A DNA stretch of 64,000 nucleotides, from the NCBI GenBank assembly GCA_009760855.2, contig WPIO01000111.1, positions 558,001 through 622,000 on the forward strand, read 5' to 3'. The DNA comes from Cristatella mucedo (taxonomy: Eukaryota; Bryozoa; Phylactolaemata; Cristatellidae). The position numbers and the translations under genes were made by a program. Below are positions 1-10,849 of the stretch, piece after piece. Every line of letters begins with the position of its first letter. Position 1 is the stretch's first letter. A model generated the notes under the pieces. That model was given only the letters and a program-made list of their open reading frames with translations, ran no database searches and was not told where the DNA came from.

Positions 1-1200
1 CTCCTTTTTAAATGTGGTCAAGTCAAGGAATAATCTGAAGCGAGTGGGAAGAGAGTTCCAGGATTTGGGAGCAAACGAACTGAATACACGGTCTCCAAAG
101 GATTTGAGGTTTGTACGAGGAATTGGTAAAAACCAAGTGGTACGTTGCTAGGCCTAGTGCGGGAGTAGATTTGAGAGATAGGTTAAAGCCAAAGAATGAA
201 GTGACCTAAATGTGAGCGACAAAACCTTGAAGTCAATCCGTCGCTCGACTTAGAGCCAGTGCAGGTCGGTGAAGTGGTGTGATGTGGCAACTGCGACTCT
301 CACGACAGATAAGCCTAGTGGAAGAGTTTTGCACCAGCTGCAATCGCCTGATCGCACATGCCGGTTGGCCACTAAGCAGTGAGCTGCAGAAGTCGAGAGA
401 GGATGTCACGAATGCATTGACCAACTTAGATGTAGTATCCTTATCTAAATAAGCCCAATTTTTAGCAATCTAAACAAGCCCTAGTTGTTAGGAATATTAT
501 CTAGTTGAAAGTAGGCAGATTTGTCTGTGGTGCTGATGTGGTTGTCTAACGAGAGGTCACTTTTAGACATGACACGTACATTTTGAGCTGATTCAACAGG
601 AGATATGCTGACAGAGCCAATTTTGAGCGTCAGCCTTTCCATATTCTGAATCACACTGGGTTTGCCCATAACTTGTAAGCTAGTTTTATCATCGTTTAGT
701 TATAGAAAATTTGCTGCCATCCATGCGCTGATGTCATCAATCCATGCATCAAGTGAGTTGAGAGAATTTGAGGTGCTTGAAGGCTGGGAGGGATCAAAGC
801 AAAGGTACAACTGACTGTCATCCACATAGAAGTGAAAGCCTAGATTGTGCTTAGCAATCACATCAGCAAAAGGGAGAGTATAAACCGTGAAAAGACCCAG
901 ACCCAGCACGGAGCCCTGCAGTACCCCATATTTAAGAGGTACCTCAGATGATCTTTGTCCATTCACGTCAATACTCTGGAGTCTCCCACTGAGATAGGAC
1001 CTGAACCACTTCAGAGCAGTGCCAGTGTTGCCCAGGTGAGATGAGAGGCGCTCTATAAGAACTTTATGATCGATGGTATCAAAAGCTGCCGAAAGATCGA
1101 GCAAAAGAAGCAGAGGCACTCTACCCATGACTGCATTCCTAAGCAGTTCATTGAATACCCTAAGCAATGCTGACTCTGCCGAGTGATTAGCTCTAAAGCC
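1..1200 (-). pseudogene. Family A LINE (L2/CR1-like), reverse transcriptase and C-terminus, cut by window edge
   Basis: Degenerate non-LTR retrotransposon read on the minus strand; its 3' end lies outside the window. The 700-1,167 segment encodes RT palm motifs: LLDLSAAFDTIDH, a damaged GVLQGSVLG motif (usually GVPQGS) and a catalytic box FYVDDSQLY where other copies have FYADDTQLY. Reading stops at a TAA replacing the Lys codon before LNDDKT, so the copy is dead. The 233-424 segment carries the C-terminal region (LDFCSSLL, CAIRRLQLVQNS) in another frame. Upstream protein sequence can be traced to about 1,200, where an opposite-strand family B tail begins. Family assignment is by resemblance to the copies at 17 and 28 kb. 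Confidence 0.85.
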
Positions 1201-1312
1201 AAAAGCTGCTTAGGCTGTGTATGGGCTATGCAAAACTCTCCTGCATAACACCCACATGGTCTTAATGGCATTGTGCAGTTACAGAGGGAGATATATTACA
1301 TTACATTCCATT
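1201..1312 (+). repeat. Family B LINE 3' tail, short truncated copy
   Basis: Contains the family B terminal sequence (AGCTGCTTAGGCTGTG, then CACCCACATGGTCTT, then a purine-rich GGAGATA) and ends in repeated ACATT. It abuts the minus-strand family A copy. Probably a severely 5'-truncated insertion of family B. Confidence 0.75.
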
Positions 1313-1319
1313 ACACCCA

Positions 1320-2520
1320 TCTCAACCCTCCAGAACGTAGAATTCTCTCAACTTTTTTGCTGCATGTATTGACGACTTGCCCATAGGGACGGCAGGAAAT
1401 TTTATTAAGTTAAATGAGGATAAAACCTAGTGACCAGTTATGGGCAAACCAAATGTGATTCAGGAAATGAAAGGGTAACTCTCAAAATCGGCTTTCCCAG
1501 CACATCTCCAATTAAATCTGAACGAAATCTAGGTTTCATGTTTAAAAGTGACATATTGCATTCTGACCCTGTGCATGCCACCCCTAACCACCATGTTATT
1601 CTTGTTGTTTATCAAGTACGATACCACTCACCATTTGATCGCTCCTTGCTTTCAGCAATTATAAAGCGCCTATAAAGAGATTAAGTTCCCATGGGGTGCT
1701 TCATTAAATTTATTATTGTTGTTATCATTCTCGGTTCAATGATTAAGTATGCTGAGATTTCAAAATTAGGTACCGCTTGGACGTTGATATCACGATCAAG
1801 TTTGTGCCTGGATTTGCATTCGTGATACCCTGTCTCGAATCTTGTAACTTAAAATGTGCAAGTCTACCAGGCTTTGCAATCACGTGCTAGCAGGTAGTTT
1901 TGCCTCGTTAGATTTGTAGGTGCGACATGATCCAACTCCACATCTCACCATTTCTAGCTTGCCTACACTTTCTCCTACACAATCAATGCATTTGCTTCAG
2001 GGTTCGATCACCCACTTGTAGGTCGATTCATCCTTTGGCTCCAGCCTACCTGTCAGATCTACTCCCCACCATGCTAAGATCACACAACCCATTTTCTGAA
2101 TCTAATCGTTTGGCTACACCTCGCAAATTCCTCACATCCTTGGAAACCGTGGCTTTAGTTCATTTGCTCCTAAACCCTAGAGTTCGCTTCCGACTAGCTT
2201 CACGACATCCCCACTTTACTGCATTTAAAAGAAAGTTAAACATAAGCATCTACTTATCAGAGAATTTAGTGGGTCCCCGTGATTCTTCATCTTATGTGCC
2301 TATGCACATCGACACTACATGCTGCCACTTACCACATTTGCATGCTGACCCTATGCATGGCACTCCTCACCGTATTATTCTTTTTGCTTATGGAGCACGA
2401 TACCACTGACTATTCGATCGTGTTTCCTCTGCAGTAACTATAAAGTGATACACAAGAAACTGAGTTCTCTGAGGGTGCTTTATCAAGCATTTTATTATTG
2501 TTATTTATAATGTCTAATAT
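1320..2520 (+). pseudogene. Internally deleted family A-like LINE fragments
   Basis: Two successive plus-strand remnants. The first (1,320-1,735) holds RT C-terminal codons (cf. AACIDD, KLNDDKT), then jumps directly into the 3' UTR at GCATTCTGACC and ends in a family A tail. The second (about 1,770-2,520) encodes C-terminal motifs AYLSDLLP, FSESNRLATP and FKRKLN, then another tail with (ATT)n. Frames are broken. Both remnants, including the same internal deletion and the unique bases between them, recur at 29,763-30,990, so they belong to a duplicated block. Confidence 0.7.
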
Positions 2521-2594
2521 ATTGCTAATAAATTCTACGTTTTGTCTGTAATGACTTTACTGTTATAGTTGTCACAGTCATATAAATTAGCAAT

Positions 2595-3590
2595 AAGATA
2601 GTAGTAATAATAATAAAATAAATGCACTTGATAAAGCGCCCTCAGATAACTTAATCTCTTTCTAGGCGCTAGACATTTGCTGCAAATGAAGATGCAGTTG
2701 AAGGGTGATTAATATCATGATTGAAAAACAAACAAAATGAGTAACCTGGTTAGGGGTGACATGCACAGGGTCAGCATGCAAATGAGGTTAGTGGCAGCAT
2801 GCACAGTGTCAGCACGCATAAGCACATCAAGGACGAATTACAGGGACCCACTAAATGCTGTCCTAAATAGGTGTGTTTTTAAGTTCCTTTTAAATGTGGT
2901 TAGGTCAGAGGATGTTCCGAAGCAGGTCGGAAGGGAGTTCCAGGCTTTGGGAGCATACGAACTAAATGCACGGTCTCCAAAGGATTTAAAGTTTGTACGA
3001 GGTATTTGTAGACTGACGGATTCGGAAAAGCAGGTGGTACGATGCTTGGCCTGATAGGGGAGTATATCTGACAGGTAGTCTGGAGCCAAAGAATGAAGTG
3101 ACCTAAAAGTGAGCGACAAAACCTTGAAGTCAATCCGTTGCTTGACTGGTAGCCACTGCAGGTCGGCGAGAAGTGGTGTAATGTGGCAGCTGCGATGCTC
3201 ACGAAAGACAGCCTAGCTGCCGAGTTTTGCAACGGCTGCAATATCCTGATCGCACATGCTGGTAGGCCAGTAAGCAGTGAGTTGCAAAAGATGAGACGGG
3301 ATGTCACGAATGCATGGAGCAACTTATATGTGGTCTCCTTATCTAAACAAGCCCGAGTTTTAGCAATGTTATGAAGCTGAAAATAGGCGGATTTGACTGA
3401 GGAGCTCATATGGTCGTCTAACGAGAGGTCGCTTTATAGTATGACACCTAGATTTCGGGCTGATTCGACAGGAGATATGCTGGCAGAGCCAATTTTGAGC
3501 TTCAGCCTATCCAATTTGTGAATCGCACTGGGTTTGCCCATAACTAGTAGGTTACTTTTATCATCAATCATCTTAATTTTATCATAAGAT
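2595..3590 (-). pseudogene. Family A LINE 3' portion, minus strand, inside a duplicated block
   Basis: The 3' tail is at the left (AATAATAATAA then GATAAAGCGCCCTCAG). The C-terminal ORF at 2,838-3,119 ends in the family signature FKRNLKTHLFRTAFSGSL. The preceding part (about 3,215-3,409: VKSAYFQLHNIAKTRACLDK) is in another frame, so there is at least one frameshift near 3,215. 5'-truncated around the KLNDDKT region near 3,585. The paralogous block at 31,000-31,090 lacks this element, so it inserted after the block duplicated. Confidence 0.85.
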
Positions 3591-3896
3591 TAATATAGTT
3601 GGAAAAAAAACTTTGAGTATAAACCGGTAGTATCAACGGACCTACATATATCCTTGGCTTTAAAATAAAATCCTTTAAGTGCACTTCCACCATGGATACC
3701 TGCCAAGAGACACCGATCTAGTACCTTTCAGTCATCGTTACATCCTCAACCCATCCGACAATCCTCAGACTTGTCAAGAGATTCATATTCTTTTTGGCTA
3801 ATATTCGATATGTAAAACACTTCGTTCAATGATAGTTGAACCTTCAGGTATTCATTTTTTTTAGGAAAAGAGTACTTACGATCTGTTATATATCTA

Positions 3897-3955
<59 letters not shown>

Positions 3956-4800
3956 ATACATAATAGTAGCATAGTTATCTGAAGCGGTATATAAATGAGA
4001 ATCTATGCTAGAATGATGAATAATACTGAGGCTCATGTTCCAGAATTAGGTTTGTGTTCTTAAAGGAACCTTTAACGCATCGTCATCCTTTTCCTTGTTA
4101 AAGCCAATAAGTAAACATTCGAAATCATCATAAGCAACTAAGAGTGGCATCACAATCTGCTAATATTTTCTTGGACCAGTGTAGCTTGGTACTTCCACAA
4201 TGTTCAATTCTTCTTTACTTTGGCGTTTCTGAAATATTTCTCAGAAAAAATAACATAAGCTCTTTCAACACTTCATTGGGTACAAACCTTGGATAAATAT
4301 CGCTTAGAAAATACTGATGTGCTGTCGTCAAGTTTTCTTGTACAGAGTGGGTTAATTTTTCAAATTTCACATAGTGCTAAATTCCATTAAACTCAAAACA
4401 CAATCGCTCGACATATTGTTTATGCTCATTGGCAGCTATTAAGGGAGAGAGATAATCGGCAATTTCATCGACGTTTATACTTATTCTCAATATCTACGAA
4501 AGCATTAAAATCTTAGTAACAAATGTCTTCCCATCACTTCCTAAACGACTCAATTAAAATCTGGGATAAGTGCTGAAAATGATCATTTATAATCGCAATT
4601 TTTTTAAGTAGTTATGCCTTCAGTTTAATGCCCGAAGTACACACCATAACCCACATAGTTTACCGTCACGATTCTATGTAATTATAACACCCCCTTGTTC
4701 TTAAGTTGATTAGGGAATTCACTAGAAGTTCCTTCCACGTGGAGAGTATTTAGTTTATCATTGCACAACGCAAATACGTTAATAATTACAAACCTTAAAT
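3590..4800. other. Non-coding duplicated sequence, paralogous to 31,085-32,300
   Basis: AT-rich sequence without a convincing ORF. It aligns by eye along most of its length to 31,085-32,300, with scattered substitutions and small indels. It contains a microsatellite at 3,899-3,952. No gene or family was recognised. Confidence 0.6.
3899..3952. repeat. (AC)n microsatellite followed by (AT)n
   Basis: About 22 uninterrupted AC units run straight into a short AT run. The paralogous site at 31,381-31,452 has (TA)n instead, so the microsatellite changed after duplication. Confidence 0.95.
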
Positions 4801-5061
4801 ATCTCACTAATTACAATCCTCAAATCCTTTGTAGACCGTGCATTTCGCTGGTGTGCTGCCAAAGCCTGGAACTGATTTCCGACTTCGTTCACAATATCCA
4901 CTGACTTGACCACACTTTAAAAGAACTTAAAAACGCACCTATCCACGACAGCATTTAATATGTCGATTGTCCTTCCTATACTTATGTGTGCTGACTCTGT
5001 TGCATGTTGTCACTAACTACACTTGCATGCTGACCCTGTGCATGTCGCCCTTGACCATGTT
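4800..5061 (+). pseudogene. Family A LINE C-terminus and 3' UTR, interrupted by a family B insertion
   Basis: Degenerate codons for the C-terminal region (cf. AKAWN and LTTLKELKNAP-like stretches) and 3' UTR, stopping at CATGTTATT. The 3' UTR resumes at about 6,351-6,430 with GTTTCCTTTGCAGCAAATG. The paralogue at 32,300-32,640 is continuous across this point, which shows that the intervening 1.3 kb is an insertion. Confidence 0.75.
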
Positions 5062-6350
5062 ATTCTGCTTGAACGATTGAGAACAACGATCGGTCTGGCT
5101 GACGAAGCACTGGCGTGGTTTAAATCCTACTTGTCTGATCGTGTTCAATCCGTGTCGTGTGGGGGTCAGGTCTCAGACATGAGAAGGGTCACCTGTGGAG
5201 TCCCTCAAGGGTCTGTAATTGGTCCCTTGCTGTTCTCCATTTATACGCAACCTCTGCGAAATGTGATTAAGGCCCATGGAATAGGATATTACTTCTATGC
5301 TGACGATACTCAGTTGTATTTGTTATTTAAACCGTCGGAATCTGCTGCAGCAACTGAGAAACTGAATGCTTGCCTTGCCGATATTCGATCCTGGATGTCG
5401 GAAAACTTCCTGAAATTAAATGACGATAAAACCGAACTGCTTCTCATAGGACACCCTAAGCGTGTAGCTGGATTAAAAGGCTTTGCTGTTCTAATAGGTG
5501 ATGCTATTGTGCGACCTTCACCGTGTGCTCGTAATCTAGGTGTCGTGTTCGACAGCTGCCTCAATTTCAAAAGCTTCATTCAGAAGACTGCCTCTACAGC
5601 TAGCCATCACATCCGATCCCTATCCAAGATTAGAAGCTGTCTCCCACAGTGGCTTGTAAAGAGTTTAACTAGCTCTTTAGTTCTGTCTCGGCTTGATTAT
5701 TGTAATTCCCTTTTGGCTGGACTACCAAAGAAAGCTATTATGCCACTACAGCGGACTATGAATATGGCTGCAAGGCTGGTCTTCAAGTCCCAGCGGTTTG
5801 AGCACGTGTCACCTTTGCTGGAAGAGCTAGGATGGTTGCCGGTTGAGCAAAGGATACGGAGCAAAGTTCTTACCCTGACCCACAAGGCCCGCCACGACTT
5901 GGCTCCTTCGTACCTAGCTGAACTGCTGCATCAGCTTCAGCCTGTTCACGCCCTCAGGTTCTGTGTGGACAATAAATTAGCTGTCCTATTCCTCCGCTTA
6001 AAGACAGTTGGCGACAGAAGCTTTAGCTCTGCAGGTCCTAGACTGTGGAACTCGCTTCCGCAATTCTTACGCAACGACATCTACTCTCTTACTGCCGACT
6101 ATGGCATATCTTTTTCAGTGATCCTGAACTGCTACTTCTATGCTGCTCACTACCTCAACTGCTCTCCTGACTCTGCTATGCTTCCCACTTTCTCTCTGTT
6201 GCGTGAGACGAAGTCTGTTGGCTACCGAATGCGTACCGAAAGCCGCTTAGGCTGTGAGTTCGCTATACAAAACTCTCCTGCGTAACACCCACATGGTCTT
6301 TTTGACTTTGTGGAGTTACTGACGGAGATACATTACATTACATTACATTC
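5062..6350 (+). mobile_element. Family B LINE, 5'-truncated insertion
   Basis: Starts abruptly inside the RT palm (LLERLRTTIG), runs through the C-terminal domain and 3' UTR (CACCCACATGGTCTTTTTG) and ends in ACATT repeats. It splits a family A tail whose uninterrupted paralogue is near 32,560. CATGTT occurs on both sides of the insert (left about 5,054, right about 6,350), a plausible short target-site duplication. Well preserved relative to its surroundings, so a comparatively recent insertion. Confidence 0.85.
5065..6285 (+). CDS. Family B LINE reverse transcriptase, partial, open to the C-terminus
   Basis: Open frame of about 406 codons from the LINE, encoding the second half of a non-LTR reverse transcriptase, which copies element RNA into a nicked target. 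Visible motifs are CGVPQGSVIGP, the catalytic FYADDTQLYL and KLNDDKTELLL, followed by the conserved C-terminal region (LDYCNSLLAGLP, FSSAGPRLWNSLP) and ending RLGCEFAIQNSPA. The frame is open upstream to an ATG at 5,023, but those first 14 codons come from the family A sequence it landed in. The N-terminal RT motifs (NYRPVSLLP, LDLSAAFD) and the endonuclease are absent, so it cannot be autonomous. Close in sequence to the 38,197-39,849 ORF. Confidence 0.9.
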   Translation: MLERLRTTIGLADEALAWFKSYLSDRVQSVSCGGQVSDMRRVTCGVPQGSVIGPLLFSIYTQPLRNVIKAHGIGYYFYADDTQLYLLFKPSESAAATEKLNACLADIRSWMSENFLKLNDDKTELLLIGHPKRVAGLKGFAVLIGDAIVRPSPCARNLGVVFDSCLNFKSFIQKTASTASHHIRSLSKIRSCLPQWLVKSLTSSLVLSRLDYCNSLLAGLPKKAIMPLQRTMNMAARLVFKSQRFEHVSPLLEELGWLPVEQRIRSKVLTLTHKARHDLAPSYLAELLHQLQPVHALRFCVDNKLAVLFLRLKTVGDRSFSSAGPRLWNSLPQFLRNDIYSLTADYGISFSVILNCYFYAAHYLNCSPDSAMLPTFSLLRETKSVGYRMRTESRLGCEFAIQNSPA

Positions 6351-6429
6351 ATGTTGCCTATTGAGGATGATACCACTTACCATGTGACTATGTTTCCTTT
6401 GCAGCAAATGTTAATCACATCGAAAGATA

Positions 6430-7760
6430 TTGATTACCCAATGAACACTATTCCTACCTTTCTTCTAACTGTTCAGCCATATTTAAGAAACTATTATCCA
6501 TAGCAATACGATAATTACGTAATCGGTTTAATGATAACTGCCAGTGATCAAAAAAGATTACGGTGCCATTTTTACCAAGGTCATCCTCTAATCTTATCTG
6601 AATTAGCACCTTGAAACTCTTAGAAGAAGAAGGTAAGGTCATTAACATTGAACATCCACTCAAAATACGCTAAATTTTTATTCACTTTCGCTCAGATCAT
6701 TATCTTTTTATACAAATCCCTCAAATTCAAAATCAATCTCCTATCCATCTCTAGCAATTTTACTGAAAAATTCACCACTCTACTTAATCCTCGCTTTTTA
6801 ATTAAATTATGATTCATATGACGTTAAGATAATTCCATACAATGTAAACCTAAAGGTTAAATATCATCAGCAACAAGCATGAATCCCACCAACAAGCCTA
6901 TCTGTACCAGCTTTAGAAAGGGAAGGGTATAAATGTCTAAACGAGTTACCATACTTGTGCATATAAACTGGCCTAACTGCATTTAGACTCACAGACGGAA
7001 AAATATCTCCTAGTATGATTACTACATTTCTCTCCCTTGTGTAGTGAAAGCAGTGAGTTAGCAACCCCAGACAGAGTGTTCAGCTTAAATGTAGTGCAAG
7101 TACCTAGCGGTGCGGTTCGGGTGCCGACCGATCGCTGCACAGCCGATATCTCTCAGAAGGGCCTGCGATTTATGGAAGCACTCGTTGAGCATGCAGTAAG
7201 CTGATTTTCATAGGATACTCTAAGAGCGAGCTGGACTAGAAGATTTTGCTGTTTTAGCGGTTCTATACGTCCACGATTCAGGAAAATAAAGCTCAAGGAC
7301 GTTTGGTGATGCATGCAGCCAATGAGATCAAACCAAATTCAGAAATATTATTAAACCACGGTAGAAAAAGAAGCACTGATCTCGCAATTCTGATTCCATT
7401 AGGATACGTGAAATATCACTTGATTATTTAATTTAAGTCACCTACCAACCCTGGAAATGAACATGCACAAAAGTCACGTGTATGCATCCAAAAACACTTC
7501 CAGCATCTATAGCGATATGTCAAGGTTCAGCAAGTTGGGATACAAGTCGCATATGATGCTGAGATCGGAGGGACACTTTTAATTTTATAGATTTCGTGCT
7601 CCCAGTTCACATCCGGTTAGACAAGGTTGGCATAACCGATTTTTCTTTAACGTGGAAGTCGTCAGAACTTCCGATTCCAGTTCTAACATGCTTGCCTTTC
7701 AAAAGGTATCGGAAACGAATATTTGATTGTCTGACAAAATTTACCGGTATTTTCTTGACA
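6430..7760. other. Duplicated non-coding sequence with a small family B scrap
   Basis: Paralogous to 32,640-33,985. No convincing ORF. Around 7,200-7,265 there is a short plus-strand trace of family B codons (cf. LLLIGHPKRVAGL), heavily decayed. Otherwise I recognise nothing. Confidence 0.5.
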
Positions 7761-8190
7761 TTACCCCTTAAGACTATGCAGGTGTTTCGCAAGAGAGTTG
7801 TGTATAGCCCACTACAGCCTAAGTGGCTTTCGGGACGTATTCGGTAGCCAACAGACTTCGTCTCTAGCGACAAAGAGAAAGTGGTAAGCATAGCAGAGTC
7901 AGGAGAGCAGTTGATTTACTGAGTACCACAGAAGTAGCAGCTCAGTAGGACGAATAATGCAACAGGTAATTATTTTTCACACATGACATGAGGCATGAGG
8001 AGGCTGAAACTGGTGCAGCAGTTCGGTTAGGTACGAAGGAGCCGAGCAGTGGCTGGCCTTGCAGGTCACCATAGGAACTTGGCTCTGTATCTGTTGCTCA
8101 ACCGGGATCCACCCTAGTTCTTTTAGAAAAGGAGACACCTGCTTAAACCTTTGGGATTTGAAGACTAGCTAACACTTCTGATATAGTACT
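7760..8190 (-). pseudogene. Family B LINE C-terminal fragment, minus strand
   Basis: Minus-strand codons in 7,607-7,891 include ETKSVGYRIRPESHLGC, matching the family B C-terminus. Further decayed C-terminal codons extend to about 8,190. Paralogous to 33,985-34,500. Frames are broken. Confidence 0.7.
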
Positions 8191-8199
8191 CTCAGATTT

Positions 8200-9260
8200 T
8201 AAGTCCAAGACGTTTGCACTACATATCTACTAGCCGAACCTTAACGAAGATACATTTATTGATATTTCTCTAAGACTGATGCGACGATCAGCTAGCAAAT
8301 TGGACAAAAGAAAATCTGTAACCCTCGCTATCTTTTGATCTAACCATATTTTTTACGTTGACAATCTGAAGACCTCCGAGAATCAAGGTCACGTTTTTCA
8401 GTGGACCGCAGCCAAACAGGGTGATCTTGTCCGATCGACATATTCAATACCAGTCAGGATAAAGACATGCAAACTACTTAAAAAAATGCAGGACACATGG
8501 CGTCGCCTCGTAAATTTTAAAAGATTAATGGGAAACTTTGGCAAAATAAAAGCTTGTTCAAATAGGTTTATTGAAGCCCATCTGTATAAGGCGTTATTGA
8601 CGTCTGACCTAGATTCTCGAGGTGTACGGACATTTTGCCCCTGGACGTGTCCCCCCCAACATTCCCCCACGGACATTTACTCCCCCGGGTATTTCCCCAT
8701 GGGGAGGACATTCCTCGCATATGGTTTAGGGTTTAGTGTTTAAGGTTTTAGGGTTTAGTTTTTAGGGTTTAGCGTTTCGGGTTTGTGGTTTAGCGGTTAT
8801 GGTTTAAGGTTTAGAATGTAGCCTACCAAACTATCAGCCGACCCAAATCGTTTAGACGTTTGTCTAACTAATCCAACAAAATTCTTCAGAGACCTTTCGC
8901 TTTTCGCTTTGTGCTCCAATCGCCTGGAGTTCTCTCTTTTCACATCGCAACATCCTCTAGTAATAATAATAAAAATAATAATATATCTAATATAGCGAGT
9001 CGAGGGAACTCAATCTCTATCTATGCAATTTACATTTCCTGCAAAGAAAGAAAGATCTAACGGTTAGTGGTGGCATGCTAAACGACAAAAAGCATAACAT
9101 GGTATAGGTGACATGTACAAGGGCAGCATGCATGCACGGTTAATGGCAGAAAGCACAGTGTCAGCACACATAAGCTAATAAGGGACGAATCACGGGGAAC
9201 CACTAAATGCTGTGATAAATTTGTTTTAGTTTCTTTCGAAATGTGGTCAAACTGGGATAT
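8200..9260 (-). repeat. Composite repeat: G/C-rich ATGTCC cluster, telomere-like array and LINE tail (inverted copy of 39.9-40.9 kb)
   Basis: Reads as the reverse complement of 39,940-40,905. In plus-strand order it holds unique sequence (8,200-8,600), a cluster of GGACATTT/ATGTCC motifs among C-runs (8,625-8,715), degenerate TTTAGGG-like repeats (8,722-8,816) and a minus-strand family A-like 3' tail (8,955-9,260). No coding function was recognised. Confidence 0.7.
8722..8816 (+). repeat. Degenerate TTTAGGG-like telomeric-type repeats
   Basis: About 13 imperfect heptamers (GGTTTAG / GGGTTTAG / GGTTTTA). Interstitial and degenerate. Similar arrays in the other orientation occur at 40,260-40,365 and 48,101-48,162, each next to an ATGTCC cluster. 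Confidence 0.8.
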
Positions 9261-9264
9261 GTCG

Positions 9265-9345
9265 CTATGCAAGTCGGAGTTAGGTCCAGAGAATCTTCTG
9301 ACTTTATGACGTTTGAAAAGCGGCTACGAATGTGTACCTTGCAGG
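9265..9345. other. Scrap of family B endonuclease-RT linker region
   Basis: Resembles the sequence near 37,985-38,065 in inverted orientation (cf. TTTGAAAAGCGGCTACGAA). Too short to be functional. Confidence 0.5.
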
Positions 9346-9354
9346 TTGGTTGGT

Positions 9355-10740
9355 AGTGTATAAATTATCCTTAATGTGCACGTGAGTGATGACGTCGTCC
9401 ACGGTATCACTTAATGCTGTACTGTGTGCTCATACAGAGTTTGATATTAGTAACAACATGAAATGCTACAGTTCCAGATGTAGACGGTCCATAAAGATAT
9501 TACACACTCCTTTGGAGTGCTATATAAGTTATTTTCGTTGTTATCATTAGTCTTTGAGAGAAAGAAAACAGCAGAAGCAGTGACTCAAAAAAGTGGCCTT
9601 TTCAGTCCAAAGGTACAGCCAGCTTTTTATGACTCAGCTTCATAATAATCATAATAATATTAATAACGCACTTGGTACAGCTCCACCAGAGAACTCAATA
9701 TCTTTCTTTGAGCTTTCATACACGGGGGAATGAGAGGCTTCATTGTGAGGTTCTCAGTGCACCATTTACTTGGTCTGTCATCCTGAAGAAGCCGGCTTTT
9801 ACCATCCCCAAGACTTAAAGCTTCGATGAAGTACTTACTTGTGAGTCTTATGCTGACCGAGAAAAAAATACAAAGCTAGACCAATCCGAGAGCTGCTGCC
9901 ATCGCATCCCAGCAATAAACATCTGCCCAGTTGACAGGGCGTTAATATGAGCACTGCGATTGAGACAAAATTCAAATTTAAGCAACACAATCAGTCGGTA
10001 TGAGGCAGTCCACACCACTGGTGAGCATCTATACTGTTGTACCGAGCATCATACGCAGGCTTCCAGCCAGGAGTGAAAAGAATTAAGGTCATGGGTCAAA
10101 CAAATTCACTAGCTTCATTCATATAATGGTAAACAGAGCTACATCTGCTGTAATTTATTATTTTATAATAATAATAGTAGTAATAGCTGCATACAGGTAT
10201 TGTACTCTAAGAGAACTTAATCTTTTTCAGGCAGTTTAAAGATGCTGTATAAAAAGCATTACTAAATGATTCGTGGTAACATTCTCAAGCAGCAGGCAGA
10301 TAGTGAGCAGGCACAGGTATACACAGGATGAATCACAATCACCCACAAAATGCTGTCACAAGCTGGTGTATTTTAAGCATTTTTTTAAATGATGTCATGT
10401 CAGGGGTCGTTGCGATGTGCATCGATAGCAACTTCGAGGCTTTGGCATTATGGGAGCTAAAGGCATGGTCTCCAACGGTTTTGGGGTCCGTACGAGGTAT
10501 GGCTAAACGATTCAAGTCAAACAGCTGGTTGTATAAGTTTTCTCCTGGTAAAGAAGTTGTTCAGTTTGAAGGCTGGAGCCAGCAAATGAGGTTCCCTAAA
10601 AGTCTGTGAAAGAACCCTGAAGTCAATATGCTGCATGATCGAGAGCCAGTACAGGTCGGTGAGGAGTAGGGTAAAGTAGCAACTGCAAAATTAAAGAAGG
10701 CATTAGTATTATCTTGCAGTGTGACTCGAACCCATAACCA
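9355..10740. repeat. Duplicated block A' (paralogue at 43,738-45,125)
   Basis: Non-coding sequence with recognisable decayed minus-strand family A tails: (AAT)n then GCACTTGGTACAGC at about 9,640-9,720, and from 10,155 onward a diverged 3' end. Colinear with 43,738-45,125 throughout. A pol III B-box-like motif is at 10,723-10,733 on the minus strand. Confidence 0.7.
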
Positions 10741-10849
10741 GCAGGGACTGCTTGCAACCCCTGCGTCACTCACAAATTGGAAGAACTTACCACTCAAAAT
10801 AGGCTCCACCTGCATATTGCACCTGGAACATTCTTATGAAATCTAGACA

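Noticed and set aside
8722-8816. True chromosome end
   Set aside because: Degenerate heptamers embedded between other repeats and duplicated elsewhere; not a terminal array.
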